Source: Pantoea brenneri (GTDB lineage: Bacteria; Pseudomonadota; Gammaproteobacteria; Enterobacterales; Enterobacteriaceae). Taken from it: DNA of 64,000 nt. Below, piece by piece: positions 28,706 through 38,807 of the stretch (positions are counted from its first letter, which is position 1; each line of letters opens with the position of its first letter). The stretch spans positions 34,491 to 98,490 of the forward strand of contig MIEI01000007.1 of assembly GCA_002095305.1 (NCBI GenBank), written 5' to 3'. Below the pieces are notes generated by a model. The model searched no databases, was not told where the DNA came from, and saw nothing but the letters and a program-made list of their open reading frames with translations. The translations under genes were made by a program, and so were the position numbers.

Positions 28706-30089
28706 GGGTTAACCTGCGCCTTGGCATTGGCGCCAAACTGTTTATGGCGATCTTCTCGACCTGCATGCTGGTATTGATCACCATGCACTGGGGCGTCCGT
28801 CTGAGCTTCGAGCACGGCTTTGTTGACTATATTAAACGCGGCAACGAGCAGCGGTTAAGCCTGCTGAGTGACGCGCTGGCCGATCAGTATCAGCAGCACG
28901 GCAACTGGGATTTCCTGCGCCACAACGATCGGCTGGTATTCAATATTCTGCGATCGCTGGAGCAGAATCCCGACAGCAATAATCAGCTACCGCCGCACGG
29001 CTGGCGCACCCAGTTCTGGATCCTCGATCAGCAATATAAAGTGATGGTCGGCCCGCGCTCACCGGTTCCGCCCGAGGGGTCGCGGCGTAATATCACTACC
29101 AGCACCGGCAAAGTAGTTGGCTGGGTGATCGGATCGCCGCCGGAGCGGCTGACGCGCAGCACCGACATCAACTTTGATCAACAGCAGCGGCGTACCAGCT
29201 GGTATATCGTCGCGCTGTCGACGTTGCTGGCCGCGCTGGTCACCTGGCTGATGGCGCGCGGCCTGCTGGCACCGGTCAAACGGCTGGTTGACGGCACCCA
29301 TCACCTGGCGGCCGGTAATTTTGCGACCCGGGTTGAGGTGGGCAGTCAGGATGAACTCGGCCAGCTGGCCGGTGACTTCAACCGTCTGGCCAGTTCGCTG
29401 GAAAAGAATGAAAGCATGCGCCGCGCGTTTATGGCGGACATCTCGCACGAGCTGCGCACCCCGCTGGCTATTCTGCGCGGCGAGCTGGAGGCGATGCAGG
29501 ATGGCGTGCGTAAACTGACGCCGGAAGCGATCGCCTCGCTGCAGAGCGAAGTGGTGGTGCTGACCAAGCTGGTGGACGATCTGCATCAGCTGTCACTCTC
29601 TGATGAGGGCGCCTCGCCTACCGCAAGCAGGCGACCGATCTGGTGCAGTTGCTGGAGGTGACCGCCGGCAGCTTTGCTGAACGCTATCGCGCCTACGGCT
29701 TAAGCCTGAAACTCAACTTACCGGATGAAGCGCCGTTCTTTGGCGACCCTGACCGGCTGATGCAACTGTTCACCAACCTGCTGGAAAACAGCCTGCGTTA
29801 TACCGACAGCGGTGGCCGGGTCGAGGTTAAACTCTGGTATGAAGCCCCTTACTGGCGCATCGATCTGGAAGACAGCGCGCCTGGCGTTGACGGTGAACAT
29901 CAGAGCCAGATTTTTGAACGCTTCTTCCGCACCGAAGGGTCACGTAACCGCGCCAGCGGCGGGTCGGGACTGGGGCTGGCGATCTGTAAAAACATCGTTG
30001 ACGCACACGGCGGGCGCATCGCTGCAGAGCACTCTGATTTAGGTGGACTGAAAATCGCGCTACACTTGCGCTACGTTCCCTCTGTGTAA
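28702..30089 (+). CDS. baeS: Envelope-stress sensor histidine kinase BaeS (single-base frameshift near 29613)
   Basis: Two overlapping frames together give BaeS. The first encodes the N-terminal helix (about 12-30), periplasmic domain, second helix near 170-187, HAMP region and the H-box [16 protein letters not shown], then diverges after LSLSDEGA. The second encodes the ATPase part with N-box [15 protein letters not shown] and G-box [19 protein letters not shown]. Adding one base after 29613 joins them ([20 protein letters not shown]) into 462 aa; E. coli BaeS has 467. BaeS phosphorylates BaeR in response to envelope damage by indole, tannin or metals. Because everything else is intact, a sequencing or assembly error is more likely than a real mutation. 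Confidence 0.88.
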
Positions 30090-30095
30090 GCGCTT

Positions 30096-30803
30096 ATGAG
30101 CCAGGAAAACCACGACCCGCTGATTCTGGTGGTCGAAGACGAACCCAAACTGGCGCAGTTAATGATCGATTATCTGCACGCCTCTAACTATCGCACTCAC
30201 CATATTGCCGATGGCAATGCGGTACTGGACTACGTTCGCCAGTCGCCGCCCGATCTGATGCTGCTGGATTTAATGCTGCCCGGCACCGACGGGCTGACGC
30301 TGTGCCGCGAGATCCGCCGTCATTCTGAACTGCCGATCATCATGGTTACCGCCCGTACTGAAGAGATTGATCGGCTGCTCGGGCTGGAGATCGGTGCAGA
30401 TGACTATATCTGCAAGCCGTTCAGCCCGCGCGAAGTGGTGGCGCGGGTGAAAACTATTCTGCGACGGGTTAAACGCGCCACGGAAGCGGTGCCGGACAGC
30501 TCTCTGCTGACGGTTGATGAGGGCCGTTTCGTGGCCAGCTGGCGCGACCGGCCGCTGGATCTGACGCCGGCGGAATTTCGCCTGCTGAAAACCCTGTCGC
30601 TGGAGCCGGGCAAAGTCTTTTCGCGCGAACAGCTGCTCAACCATCTGTATGACGACTATCGGGTAGTGACCGATCGGACCATCGACAGCCACATTAAAAA
30701 CCTGCGCCGCAAGCTGGAGAGCCTCGACAGTGAACAACCCTTTATCCGCGCCGTCTACGGAATGGGTTATCGCTGGGAAGCTGACGTCTGTCATTTGATC
30801 TAG
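30096..30803 (+). CDS. baeR: OmpR-family response regulator BaeR
   Basis: 235 aa. The receiver domain shows the acidic pair VVEDE near 11-15, the phosphoacceptor Asp in [11 protein letters not shown] near 59, and a switch-region Lys in [11 protein letters not shown]. The C-terminal winged-helix DNA-binding domain has [12 protein letters not shown] and the recognition region [19 protein letters not shown]. It activates mdtABCD and spy-type envelope genes in relatives. Six bases separate it from baeS. This is the last gene of the mdt-bae operon; yegP, next in E. coli, is absent. Confidence 0.95.
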   Translation: MSQENHDPLILVVEDEPKLAQLMIDYLHASNYRTHHIADGNAVLDYVRQSPPDLMLLDLMLPGTDGLTLCREIRRHSELPIIMVTARTEEIDRLLGLEIGADDYICKPFSPREVVARVKTILRRVKRATEAVPDSSLLTVDEGRFVASWRDRPLDLTPAEFRLLKTLSLEPGKVFSREQLLNHLYDDYRVVTDRTIDSHIKNLRRKLESLDSEQPFIRAVYGMGYRWEADVCHLI

Positions 30804-30818
30804 TTTGATCCCGATCAA

Positions 30819-30847
30819 TTTACTTCCGTTTTCTCCCTGCCTACAAT
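30819..30847 (+). promoter_or_regulatory. Promoter of yegQ
   Basis: TTTACT and TACAAT with 17-bp spacing precede yegQ by about 82 bp. A perfect 8-bp hairpin (GCAGGGCC / GGCCCTGC, 30860-30882) follows the probable start site and would form the 5' end of the mRNA. Confidence 0.55.
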
Positions 30848-30929
30848 TCCGCACCTTTAGCAGGGCCATCAACCGGCCCTGCCGCTGTCGCCTGAGGCGG
30901 CATACTGACCTGACATCAGTGAGAACCCG

Positions 30930-32311
30930 ATGAAACCCGAACTGCTTTCCCCTGCCGGCACGCTGAAAAACATGCGTTACGCCTTCGCCTACGGTGCCGA
31001 TGCGGTCTACGCTGGCCAGCCGCGCTACAGCCTGCGGGTGCGCAACAACGAATTCACCCATGAAAATCTCGCCAAAGGGATCGATGAAGCGCATGCGCTG
31101 GGCAAAAAGTTTTATGTGGTGGTCAACATTGCCCCGCATAACGCCAAGCTGAAAACCTTTATTCGTGATTTAACCCCGGTGGTGGCGATGCAGCCCGATG
31201 CACTGATCATGTCCGATCCGGGCCTGATCATGCTGGTGCGGGAGGCCTTTCCACAGATGCCGATTCATCTGTCGGTGCAGGCCAATGCGGTTAACTGGGC
31301 GACGGTAAAATTCTGGCAGCAGATGGGGCTGAGCCGGGTGATTCTCTCTCGTGAACTGTCGCTGGAGGAGATTGCCGAAATCCGTCAGCAGGTGCCGGAG
31401 ATGGAACTGGAGGTGTTTGTCCACGGCGCGCTCTGCATGGCCTATTCCGGTCGCTGCCTGCTCTCCGGCTACATGAATAAGCGCGATCCCAATCAGGGTA
31501 CCTGCCCCAACGCCTGCCGCTGGGAGTATAAGGTGGCTGAAGGCCAGCAGGATGATGTGGGTAACATCGTCGGTATTCACCAGCCGATCCCGGTGCAGGA
31601 TGTGACGCCAACCCTCGGCGTAGGTCAGCCGACGGATAAAGTCTTTCTGCTGGAAGAGAAGATGAAACCGGGCGAAGTGATGAGCGCCTTCGAGGATGAG
31701 CACGGCACCTATATCATGAACTCCAAAGACCTGCGCGCGGTGGCACACGTCGAGCGTCTCAGTCAGATGGGCGTTCATTCGCTGAAGATTGAAGGCCGCA
31801 CCAAGTCCTACTATTACTGCGCCCGCACCGCTCAGGTCTATCGCCGGGCGATTGACGATGCCGCCGCCGGTAAACCTTTCGATCCCTCACTGCTGGAGAC
31901 GCTGGAAGGGCTGGCGCACCGTGCTATACCGAAGGCTTTTTGCGTCGCCATACCCACGACAGCTACCAGAACTATCAGCAGGGCTTTTCGGTCTCCGATC
32001 GTCAGCAGTTTGTCGGTGAATTCACCGGCGAACGACGGGATGCCTGGGCGGAAGTGGCGGTGAAAAACAAGTTTATGCTGCACGATACGCTGGAGATCAT
32101 GACGCCCGCCGGGAATCTGTTGTGCCAGCTCGATGCGCTGCAAAACGGCCGCGGCGAGGCAATTGACGTTGCGCCGGGCGACGGCCACCGCGTCTGGCTG
32201 CGGGTGCCGGAGGAGGTTGATTTGCGTTTCGGCCTGCTGCTGCGCAACTTCGATCACGGTCAGGACACCCGCGATCCGCATGCAAATCGTTTACCATCTG
32301 AAACATTTTGA
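30930..32311 (+). CDS. trhP: U32-family tRNA uridine hydroxylase YegQ/TrhP (single-base frameshift near 31922)
   Basis: The first frame (30930-32063) carries the U32 peptidase-like TIM barrel: MKPELLSPAGTLKNMRYAFA, the family signature LEVFVHGALCMAYSGRCL, and further Cys in NQGTCPNACRW, probable Fe-S ligands. At 31921-31924 the text reads CGTGCTATACC where CGTGGCTATACC is expected. Restoring one G continues into the frame encoding RRHTHDSYQNYQQGFSVSDR to 32311. The repaired protein is 460 aa (E. coli 453). TrhP helps hydroxylate U34 of tRNAs using prephenate. The break is probably a sequencing error, since the downstream frame is fully conserved. Confidence 0.88.
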
Positions 32312-32316
32312 CGAAG

Positions 32317-32359
32317 TTAGAACAGGATCACAGACCCCTGCGCGCCACTGCCTTATAGT
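32317..32359 (+). promoter_or_regulatory. Promoter of cyaR with probable CRP half-site
   Basis: TTAGA-ACAGGA-TCACA (32317-32332) has one perfect CRP half. It is centred about 42 bp upstream of the predicted CyaR start, with a TATAGT -10 box at 32354-32359. This is the class II geometry described for CRP-activated cyaR in E. coli. Confidence 0.6.
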
Positions 32360-32366
32360 CCCGCCT

Positions 32367-32453
32367 GCTGCTAACGAGTAACAATAATCAGCAGGTTATT
32401 ACTGGAACCACCTCATTCACCCGCCCGGCTCCCCCGTGCGGGTTTTCTTTTTT
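32367..32453 (+). ncRNA. cyaR: Small regulatory RNA CyaR
   Basis: An 87-nt candidate with all CyaR hallmarks: it starts GCTG, forms a 5' stem with the later AGCAG, and contains the seed-bearing loop TGGAACCACCTCATT. It ends in a G/C-rich hairpin (ACCCGC / GCGGGT) followed by TTTTCTTTTTT. E. coli CyaR is the same length and also lies directly downstream of yegQ. CyaR is an Hfq-dependent RNA that represses ompX, nadE, luxS and yqaE in E. coli by pairing through the ACCACCUC seed, and is induced by CRP-cAMP. Targets in this organism are inferred. Confidence 0.9.
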
Positions 32454-32532
32454 CTCACTTTCGCCAATAATTTTCAGCTGTCAGCTGTGTTATAACCCCC
32501 CTCTCACTCTGGTGATCTTCAAGGAACAGATA

Positions 32533-33432
32533 ATGGATAAAAAATCGCTTACGCTGCTGATCCTGAATGGAAAAGGCGCAGGCAATGACGATCTGCGTGC
32601 CGCGATCGGCTCGCTGCGTGAAGAAGGCTTTGATATCGCAGTGCGCGTGACCTTTGAAAAAGGGGACGGCGACCGCTACGTCAAAGAGGCGATTGCGCTG
32701 CAGGCAGAGACCGTGGTCGCGGGCGGCGGTGACGGCACCATCAATGAAATCGCCACCGCGCTGGCGGCGTCTGAGGCAGACCATCGTCCGGTACTGGGCA
32801 TTCTGCCGCTCGGCACCGCCAACGATTTCGCCACCAGCGTCGGCATTCCCGAAGAGATGGAACCGGCGCTGCGGCTGGCGATCCAGGGCAAAGCCAGCAC
32901 CATCGATCTGGCACGGGTTAATCAGACTCACTACTTCATTAATATGGCGACCGGCGGTTTTGGCACCCGTATCACCACTGAAACGCCGGAAAAGCTCAAG
33001 TCCGCCCTCGGTGGCGTTTCCTACTTTATTCACGGTCTGATGCGGATGGATACCCTGAAGCCCGATACCTGTGAAATCAGCGGACCTGACTTTCAGTGGC
33101 AGGGCGATGCGCTGGTGATCGGTATCGGCAATGGCCGTCAGGCGGGCGGCGGACAGCGCCTCTGTCCGTCGGCGCTGATCAATGATGGCCGGCTGGATGT
33201 CAGCATCGTTACCGCGCAGGAGTTGCTGCCTACCCTGCTGCATTCGCTGACTGGTGATGATGACAATCCGGGTATCGTCACGACCCAGCTGGAGTCGCTG
33301 ACCATCCGTTCGCCGCATGAAATGACCTTTAACCTTGATGGCGAACCGCTGTCCGGGCGCGAGTTCGTGATTGAAGTGCTGGCGGGCGCGCTGAGCTGTC
33401 GCCTGCCGCCGCAGTGTCCTCTGCTGGCCTGA
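32533..33432 (+). CDS. yegS: Lipid kinase YegS
   Basis: 299 aa from the ATG at 32533 ([15 protein letters not shown]); an ATG at 32512 would add seven unusual residues. A diacylglycerol-kinase catalytic domain is clear: [16 protein letters not shown] near 63 (nucleotide-binding GGGDGT), [12 protein letters not shown] near 96, and a C-terminal domain ending [19 protein letters not shown]. coli YegS phosphorylates phosphatidylglycerol in vitro; its role in the cell is not established. A single gene between cyaR and a strong terminator. Confidence 0.93.
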   Translation: MDKKSLTLLILNGKGAGNDDLRAAIGSLREEGFDIAVRVTFEKGDGDRYVKEAIALQAETVVAGGGDGTINEIATALAASEADHRPVLGILPLGTANDFATSVGIPEEMEPALRLAIQGKASTIDLARVNQTHYFINMATGGFGTRITTETPEKLKSALGGVSYFIHGLMRMDTLKPDTCEISGPDFQWQGDALVIGIGNGRQAGGGQRLCPSALINDGRLDVSIVTAQELLPTLLHSLTGDDDNPGIVTTQLESLTIRSPHEMTFNLDGEPLSGREFVIEVLAGALSCRLPPQCPLLA

Positions 33433-33443
33433 TACGCAGACAA

Positions 33444-33465
33444 GGGGGCGAAAGCCCCTTTTTTT
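33444..33465 (+). terminator. Terminator of yegS
   Basis: Stem GGGGC / GCCCC closed by a GAAA tetraloop and followed by seven T, directly after the yegS stop. Confidence 0.92.
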
Positions 33466-33483
33466 GGGCAAATGTAAATGCTT

Positions 33484-33529
33484 TGTGATTGCCTTCACAA
33501 CTCTGCCCGGCCAACTTGTATGGTAGTAT
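33484..33529 (+). promoter_or_regulatory. CRP-dependent promoter of the rspA cluster
   Basis: A perfect CRP core, TGTGA-TTGCCT-TCACA (33484-33499), is followed by an extended -10, TGG-TAGTAT (33521-33529), placing CRP about 42-45 bp upstream of the start. No good -35 exists, as in class II promoters. The imperfect dyad around TTGTATGGTAGTATTAA overlaps the -10 and could be the RspR operator; that part is a guess. Confidence 0.72.
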
Positions 33530-33577
33530 TAAAGCGCGTATTTTTTCATCATTGAATACTGACTGAAGGCTACCAGG

Positions 33578-34792
33578 ATGAAAATTGTTAACGCTGAAGT
33601 ATTTGTTACCTGCGCAGGCAGAAACTTTGTCACCGTCAAAATCACCACCGATCAGGGCCTGACCGGGATTGGTGATGCCACGCTGAATGGCCGCGAATTA
33701 CCGGTCGCCTCCTACCTGAAAGATCACGTTTGCCCGCAGCTGATTGGCCGCGATGCGCATCAAATCGAAGATATCTGGCAGTACTTCTATAAAGGCGCTT
33801 ACTGGCGTCGCGGTCCGGTCACCATGTCAGCCATTTCGGCGGTGGATATGGCGCTGTGGGATATCAAAGGCAAAGCCGCCAACATGCCGGTTTACCAGCT
33901 GCTGGGCGGCGCATCGCGCACCGGCGTTATGGTCTATTGCCACACCACCGGTCATTCGATTGATGAAGTGATGGACGACTACGCGAAGCACAAAGAGCTG
34001 GGATTCAAGGCGATTCGCGCCCAGTGCGGCGTGCCAGGCATGAAAACCACCTACGGCATGGCCAAAGGCAAAGGTCTGGCCTACGAGCCGGCGACCAAAG
34101 GCAACTGGCCGGAAGAGCAGCTCTGGTCCACCGAGAAATACCTCGATTTCACGCCAAAACTGTTCGCAGCGATCCGCGACAAATTTGGCTTCGATGAACA
34201 TCTGCTGCACGACATGCACCATCGCCTGACGCCGATTGAAGCGGCGCGTTTCGGTAAGAGCGTGGAAGATTATCGCCTGTTCTGGATGGAAGATCCGACG
34301 CCGGCTGAGAACCAGGAGTGCTTCCGCCTGATCCGTCAGCACACCGTGACGCCAATTGCGGTCGGTGAAGTGTTTAACAGCATCTGGGACTGTAAGCAGC
34401 TGATTGAAGAGCAGCTGATTGACTATATCCGCACCACCATCACCCATGCGGGCGGCATTACCGGCATGCGCCGCATCGCAGATTTCGCCTCACTTTACCA
34501 GGTGCGCACCGGTTCACACGGTCCGTCCGATCTCTCGCCAATCTGCATGGCGGCGGCGCTGCACTTCGATCTCTGGGTACCGAACTTCGGTGTGCAGGAG
34601 TACATGGGCTTCTCTGAGCAGATGATGGAGCTGTTCGAGGCGAACTGGACCTTCGATCAGGGCTACATGCATCCTGGCGATAAACCGGGTCTGGGCATTG
34701 AGTTCAACGAGAAGCTGGCTGCGAAATATCCCTATGAACCCGCCTATCTGCCGGTGGCCCGTCTGGAAGACGGTACGCTGTGGAACTGGTAA
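33578..34792 (+). CDS. rspA: Enolase-superfamily mannonate-dehydratase-like protein RspA
   Basis: 404 aa, collinear with E. coli RspA over its whole length. N-terminal capping domain, then a (beta/alpha)7-beta barrel with metal ligands in [24 protein letters not shown] and [11 protein letters not shown]. The family is the ManD subgroup; some members dehydrate D-mannonate or D-gluconate, others (including E. coli RspA) act weakly and their true substrate is open. The old name, starvation-sensing protein, came from overexpression effects. First gene of a rightward cluster with a dehydrogenase, an MFS transporter and a sugar-acid reductase, pointing to catabolism of an uncommon aldonate or hexuronate. 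Confidence 0.93.
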   Translation: MKIVNAEVFVTCAGRNFVTVKITTDQGLTGIGDATLNGRELPVASYLKDHVCPQLIGRDAHQIEDIWQYFYKGAYWRRGPVTMSAISAVDMALWDIKGKAANMPVYQLLGGASRTGVMVYCHTTGHSIDEVMDDYAKHKELGFKAIRAQCGVPGMKTTYGMAKGKGLAYEPATKGNWPEEQLWSTEKYLDFTPKLFAAIRDKFGFDEHLLHDMHHRLTPIEAARFGKSVEDYRLFWMEDPTPAENQECFRLIRQHTVTPIAVGEVFNSIWDCKQLIEEQLIDYIRTTITHAGGITGMRRIADFASLYQVRTGSHGPSDLSPICMAAALHFDLWVPNFGVQEYMGFSEQMMELFEANWTFDQGYMHPGDKPGLGIEFNEKLAAKYPYEPAYLPVARLEDGTLWNW

Positions 34793-34802
34793 GGAGAGCC
34801 TG

Positions 34803-35813
34803 ATGAAAAGTGTGGTGATTGAACAACCGGGCGAGCTGATGCTGGCTGAACGTCCTCTGCCGCAACCGACGGCCGGTGAAGTCCGGGTCAAAGTGGCCTA
34901 TGCCAGCATCTGCGGTTCTGATGTGCATATCTGGCACGGCCACAACCCGTTCGCTAAATATCCGCGGGTGATTGGTCATGAGTTTTTCGGCGTGATTGAT
35001 GCGCTGGGTGAAGGCGTCGATCCGGCCCGGCTGGGCGAGCGCGTGGCGGTCGATCCGGTGGTCAGCTGCGGTCACTGCTACCCCTGCTCGGTGGGTCGCC
35101 CCAACGTCTGTACCTCACTGCAGGTGATTGGCGTGCATCGCGACGGCGGCTTTAGCGAATATGCGCTGGCGCCGGCCAGCAACGCTTATCATCTGCCGGA
35201 TGCGATCCCCGACCGGCTGGCCAGCCTGGTCGAGCCGTTCACCATCGCGGCTAACATCACCGCTTTCCTGCAGCCGCAACCGCAGGATGTGGCGCTGATT
35301 TACGGGGCCGGTCCGATGGGACTGACCGCCATCCAGGTACTGAAGGGCGTTTACAACGTCAGAGAGGTGATGGTGGTGGATCGTCTGCCGGAACGGCTGG
35401 AGCTGGCGCAGCAGAACGGTGCCGATCGGCTGTTTAACAACAGCGAGATCCCGCTGGCGGCGCAGCTGGAAGGCATTCAGCCGACGCTGATTATCGACGC
35501 GGCCTGCCATCCCACCATTCTGGCAGAAGCGGCCGCCCTCGCCTCTCCGGCGGCGCGCATCGGTCTGCTGGGCTTTTCCGGCGAACCCTGCAGCATTACC
35601 CAGCAAAGTCTCACCAGTAAAGAGTTGTCGCTGTTTACCTCACGTCTCAACAGCCACCGCTTTCCGCAGGTGATTGACTGGATGGAAAAAGGGTTAATCC
35701 AGCCAGAGAAGCTGGTCACCCACTATTTCCCGTTGCAGGAGATTGAACGCGCCATGACGCTGTTCGAAAAAGATCCGCGCACCTGCTGCAAAGTGATCCT
35801 TCAAATGGGTTAA
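34803..35813 (+). CDS. rspB: Zinc-binding alcohol dehydrogenase RspB
   Basis: 336 aa from the ATG at 34803, which follows AAGGAGAGCC. MDR/zinc dehydrogenase family: catalytic zinc ligands C37, H59 and E60 (SICGSD, VIGHEFFG), structural-zinc cysteines in SCGHCYPCSVGRPNVC, and the nucleotide-binding turn IYGAGPMGLTAIQVL near 160. Strong collinearity with E. coli RspB. It probably oxidises a sugar acid such as L-galactonate or L-gulonate with NAD(P). Ten bases after rspA; its stop is followed by a spacer of 80 bp before the transporter start chosen here. Confidence 0.92.
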   Translation: MKSVVIEQPGELMLAERPLPQPTAGEVRVKVAYASICGSDVHIWHGHNPFAKYPRVIGHEFFGVIDALGEGVDPARLGERVAVDPVVSCGHCYPCSVGRPNVCTSLQVIGVHRDGGFSEYALAPASNAYHLPDAIPDRLASLVEPFTIAANITAFLQPQPQDVALIYGAGPMGLTAIQVLKGVYNVREVMVVDRLPERLELAQQNGADRLFNNSEIPLAAQLEGIQPTLIIDAACHPTILAEAAALASPAARIGLLGFSGEPCSITQQSLTSKELSLFTSRLNSHRFPQVIDWMEKGLIQPEKLVTHYFPLQEIERAMTLFEKDPRTCCKVILQMG

Positions 35814-35893
35814 TGCCCACTGAACACCAGGTGTCCTCAGCCGGTGCGTACCCGCCGGCTTATTACAAAGAGAAAACAGATCACGGAGTTTTT

Positions 35894-37177
35894 ATGTTCA
35901 AGAATCTGCGCTGGACCCTCGTTTTGCTGTTGTTCCTGGTTTACATGATCAATTACCTCGATCGTGTTGCCCTGTCACTGACGGTGCCGCTGGTGGAAAA
36001 AGATCTGGCAATCAATGCTGAGCAGTTCGGCATGATCTTTGGCAGCTTCTTCTTCGGTTACGCGCTGTTTAACTTCGTCGGCGGTCTCGCCACTGACCGG
36101 TTTGGCCCGAAAATCGTGCTGGCCGTCGCGGTAGGTGCCTGGTCTATCTTCTGCGGCATGACTGCGCTGGCGACCGGTTTCTGGTCGCTGCTGATCCTGC
36201 GCGTGCTGTTCGGCATGGCTGAAGGCCCGATCTGCGCCTCGGCGAATAAAGCGATCAACGGCTGGTTTCCCAAAAAACAGGCAGCCACCGCGATGGGCTT
36301 ACTCAGCGCCGGTTCGCCACTGGGTGGCGCGGTTGCCGGTCCGATCATCGGTTATCTGGCGCTGGCGTACGGCTGGCGTCCGGCCTTCATCATCGTCTGC
36401 TGCATCGGTCTGGTGTGGATGACCTTCTGGCTGTTCTTTGCCGCGGACAACCCGGCGAAAAGCAAACGGGTCAGCGAAGAGGAACGTCTCTTAATTGAAC
36501 GCCTGAAAGCGGCTAACCCTAACGATGAAGCCGATCTGTCAGAAACTGCCCATCCGTTTGGCTACTACCTGCGTCAGCCAATCATCCTGGTGACCGCCTT
36601 TGCCTTCTTCTGCTACAACTACATCCTGTTCTTCTTCCTGAGCTGGTTCCCGGCCTATCTGGTGCAGGCCCATGGTCTGGATATTAAGTCGATGAGCATT
36701 ACCACCATGATCCCGTGGATTGTGGGTTTCGTCGGCCTGGCGCTGGGCGGCTGGATCTCCGATAAAATCTTCAACATCACCGGCAAACTGTTGTTGTCAC
36801 GTAAAATTGTGCTGGTGGTCTCACTGCTGGCGGCGGCAATTTGTGTGGCGCTGGCAGGTACGATAAAAGAGGTGGTTCCTGCGGTGATGATGATGTCGGT
36901 ATCGATCTTCTTCCTCTACATTACCGGCGCGATCTACTGGGCGATTATTCAGGATGTGGTGCACAAGAGTCGTGTCGGCAGCATCAGCGGCTTTATCCAC
37001 CTGGTCGGCAGCCTTTCCGGCATCATCGGACCGATTGTGACCGGCTTTATCGTCCAGCATACCGGTAAGTTTGACAGCGCCTTTGTGCTGGCCGGCGCTG
37101 TCGCTGCGCTGGGTGCCTTCCTGGTGCTGTTTGTGATCCGCAGCCCGAAGACCCAGGATAAGCCAGTTTCGGTGTAA
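35894..37177 (+). CDS. MFS transporter, anion:cation symporter type (YdfJ-like)
   Basis: 427 aa from the ATG at 35894, preceded by GGAG at a good distance; an in-frame ATG at 35813 overlapping rspB would add 27 polar residues. Twelve hydrophobic helices with the MFS loop motif GGLATDRFGPKIV near 65 and INYLDRVALSL in helix 1, typical of hexuronate/galactonate-type symporters (ACS family). In E. coli the corresponding position next to rspAB is held by ydfJ, disrupted in K-12; here the gene is intact. It most likely imports the sugar acid used by RspA/RspB/YdfI. Confidence 0.86.
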   Translation: MFKNLRWTLVLLLFLVYMINYLDRVALSLTVPLVEKDLAINAEQFGMIFGSFFFGYALFNFVGGLATDRFGPKIVLAVAVGAWSIFCGMTALATGFWSLLILRVLFGMAEGPICASANKAINGWFPKKQAATAMGLLSAGSPLGGAVAGPIIGYLALAYGWRPAFIIVCCIGLVWMTFWLFFAADNPAKSKRVSEEERLLIERLKAANPNDEADLSETAHPFGYYLRQPIILVTAFAFFCYNYILFFFLSWFPAYLVQAHGLDIKSMSITTMIPWIVGFVGLALGGWISDKIFNITGKLLLSRKIVLVVSLLAAAICVALAGTIKEVVPAVMMMSVSIFFLYITGAIYWAIIQDVVHKSRVGSISGFIHLVGSLSGIIGPIVTGFIVQHTGKFDSAFVLAGAVAALGAFLVLFVIRSPKTQDKPVSV

Positions 37178-37244
37178 TCCTCATCACGCAACATGATCAC
37201 TGATTTCGGGGCGCCTCGCGCCCCGTTTGCCATAAGGACGGACT

Positions 37245-38707
37245 ATGTTACAGATCGATCGCCTGCCCGCTGAGATCCAGCGCCCTGCCTATGACCGGGC
37301 CCAGCTTAAAACCCGTATGGTACATATCGGCTTTGGTGCCTTTCACCGCGCGCATCAGGCGCTGTGCAGCGATAAGCTGGCCGCCGAACACGGCAGTGAC
37401 TGGGGTTACTGCGAAGTTAACCTCAACAGCGGCGAACTGATTCAGGCGCTGCGTGAACAGCAGTTGCTCTATACCCTGACCGAAATGGCGAATGATTCGC
37501 TGCAGACCCGGGTGATCGGCGTGATTACTGCGGCGCTGCACGGCAAAGGCGACGGCATTGAGGCGGTGATCAACGCCATGTGTCAGCCCGAGGTGGCAAT
37601 TGTTTCGATGACCGTGACCGAGAAAGGCTATTGCCATCAGCCAGCCAGCGGCAATCTGAACCCGGATCATCCCGATATCGTGCATGACCTCGACAATCCG
37701 CAGACGCCGCGTTCGTTGCCAGGCCTGATTCTGGCCGCCATTAATCGCCGTCGGCAGCTCGGCCTGCCGCCCTTCAGCGTGATGTCGTGCGATAACATGC
37801 CGGAGAACGGCCACGTCACCCGCAACGTGATTGTGCAGCTGGCACAACGGCAGGATGCGGCGCTGGCGGAGTATATTCAGCAGCAGGTGACCTTTCCCTC
37901 AACCATGGTTGACCGGATTGTGCCGGCGATGACGGAGGCGGCGTTTGACGCGCTGGCCGGGCGGCTCGGCTCCCGTGACCCGGTAGCGGTTGAAGCGGAA
38001 CCGTTCTTTCAGTGGGTCATCGAAGATAATTTTGTCAGCGGTCGTCCGGCGTGGGAAAAGGCGGGAGCAGAACTGGTCAGCGACGTATTGCCGTATGAAG
38101 AGATGAAACTGCGCATGCTGAATGGCAGCCACTCGTTTCTCGCCTACCTTGGCTACCTTGCCGGCTATCAGCACATCAGCGATTGCATGGCCGATCCGCA
38201 CTTCCGCGCCGCTGCCCGTTCACTGATGGTCGATGAGCAGGCACCCACCTTACGCACTCAGGGCGTGGACCTTGAAGCCTATGCCGATTCGCTGATCGCC
38301 CGCTACGAAAACCGCGCCATCAAACATCGTACCTGGCAAATCGCCACTGACGGATCGCAAAAATTACCGCAGCGCCTGCTGGACAGTCTGCGCTGGCATC
38401 TGAGTAATAACAGCCGCTGTGAACTGCTGCTGCTCGGCGTGGCTGGCTGGATGCGCTATGTCGGGGGACCGACGAACAGGGTCAGCCGATTGAGGTTCGC
38501 GATCCGCTGAAGACGACGCTGGCAGAATGCGTGGCCAGCTGCGAAGAAGGTGAAGCGCGCGTGCGTGCGCTACTCGGCCTGCGCCAGATCTTCGGCCACG
38601 ATCTGGCAGACAACGCCGATCTGGTCGCCCGGCTGACCGCCTGTTATCAGCAGCTGACTACCCAGGGTGCGCGTGCGACGGTGCAGCAGTACATGACGCG
38701 CGCCTGA
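37245..38707 (+). CDS. ydfI: Mannitol-dehydrogenase-family oxidoreductase YdfI (single-base frameshift at 38463-38467)
   Basis: The 37245-38510 frame shows the long-chain mannitol dehydrogenase fold: VHIGFGAFHRAHQAL (Rossmann entry), VTEKGYCHQP, SCDNMPENGH, and the catalytic K-x5-H region KLRMLNGSHSFLAYLG. At a run of five G (38463-38467) the frame shifts. With six G it continues VGGTDEQGQPIEVRDPLKTT to a stop at 38705-38707, giving 487 aa against 486 in E. coli YdfI. Relatives reduce fructuronate or oxidise mannonate with NAD. Loss of one G in a homopolymer is a classic sequencing artefact, so the gene is probably intact in the organism. Confidence 0.87.
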
Positions 38708-38807
38708 TGCGATGATGACAAAGCACTGGCGCAGACGCAGCGTGCTGATTAGACTGACCCTTTCCCTTCGGGCTGGCACCAGCCAGCCGTAATATGGATA
38801 TTGCTGC

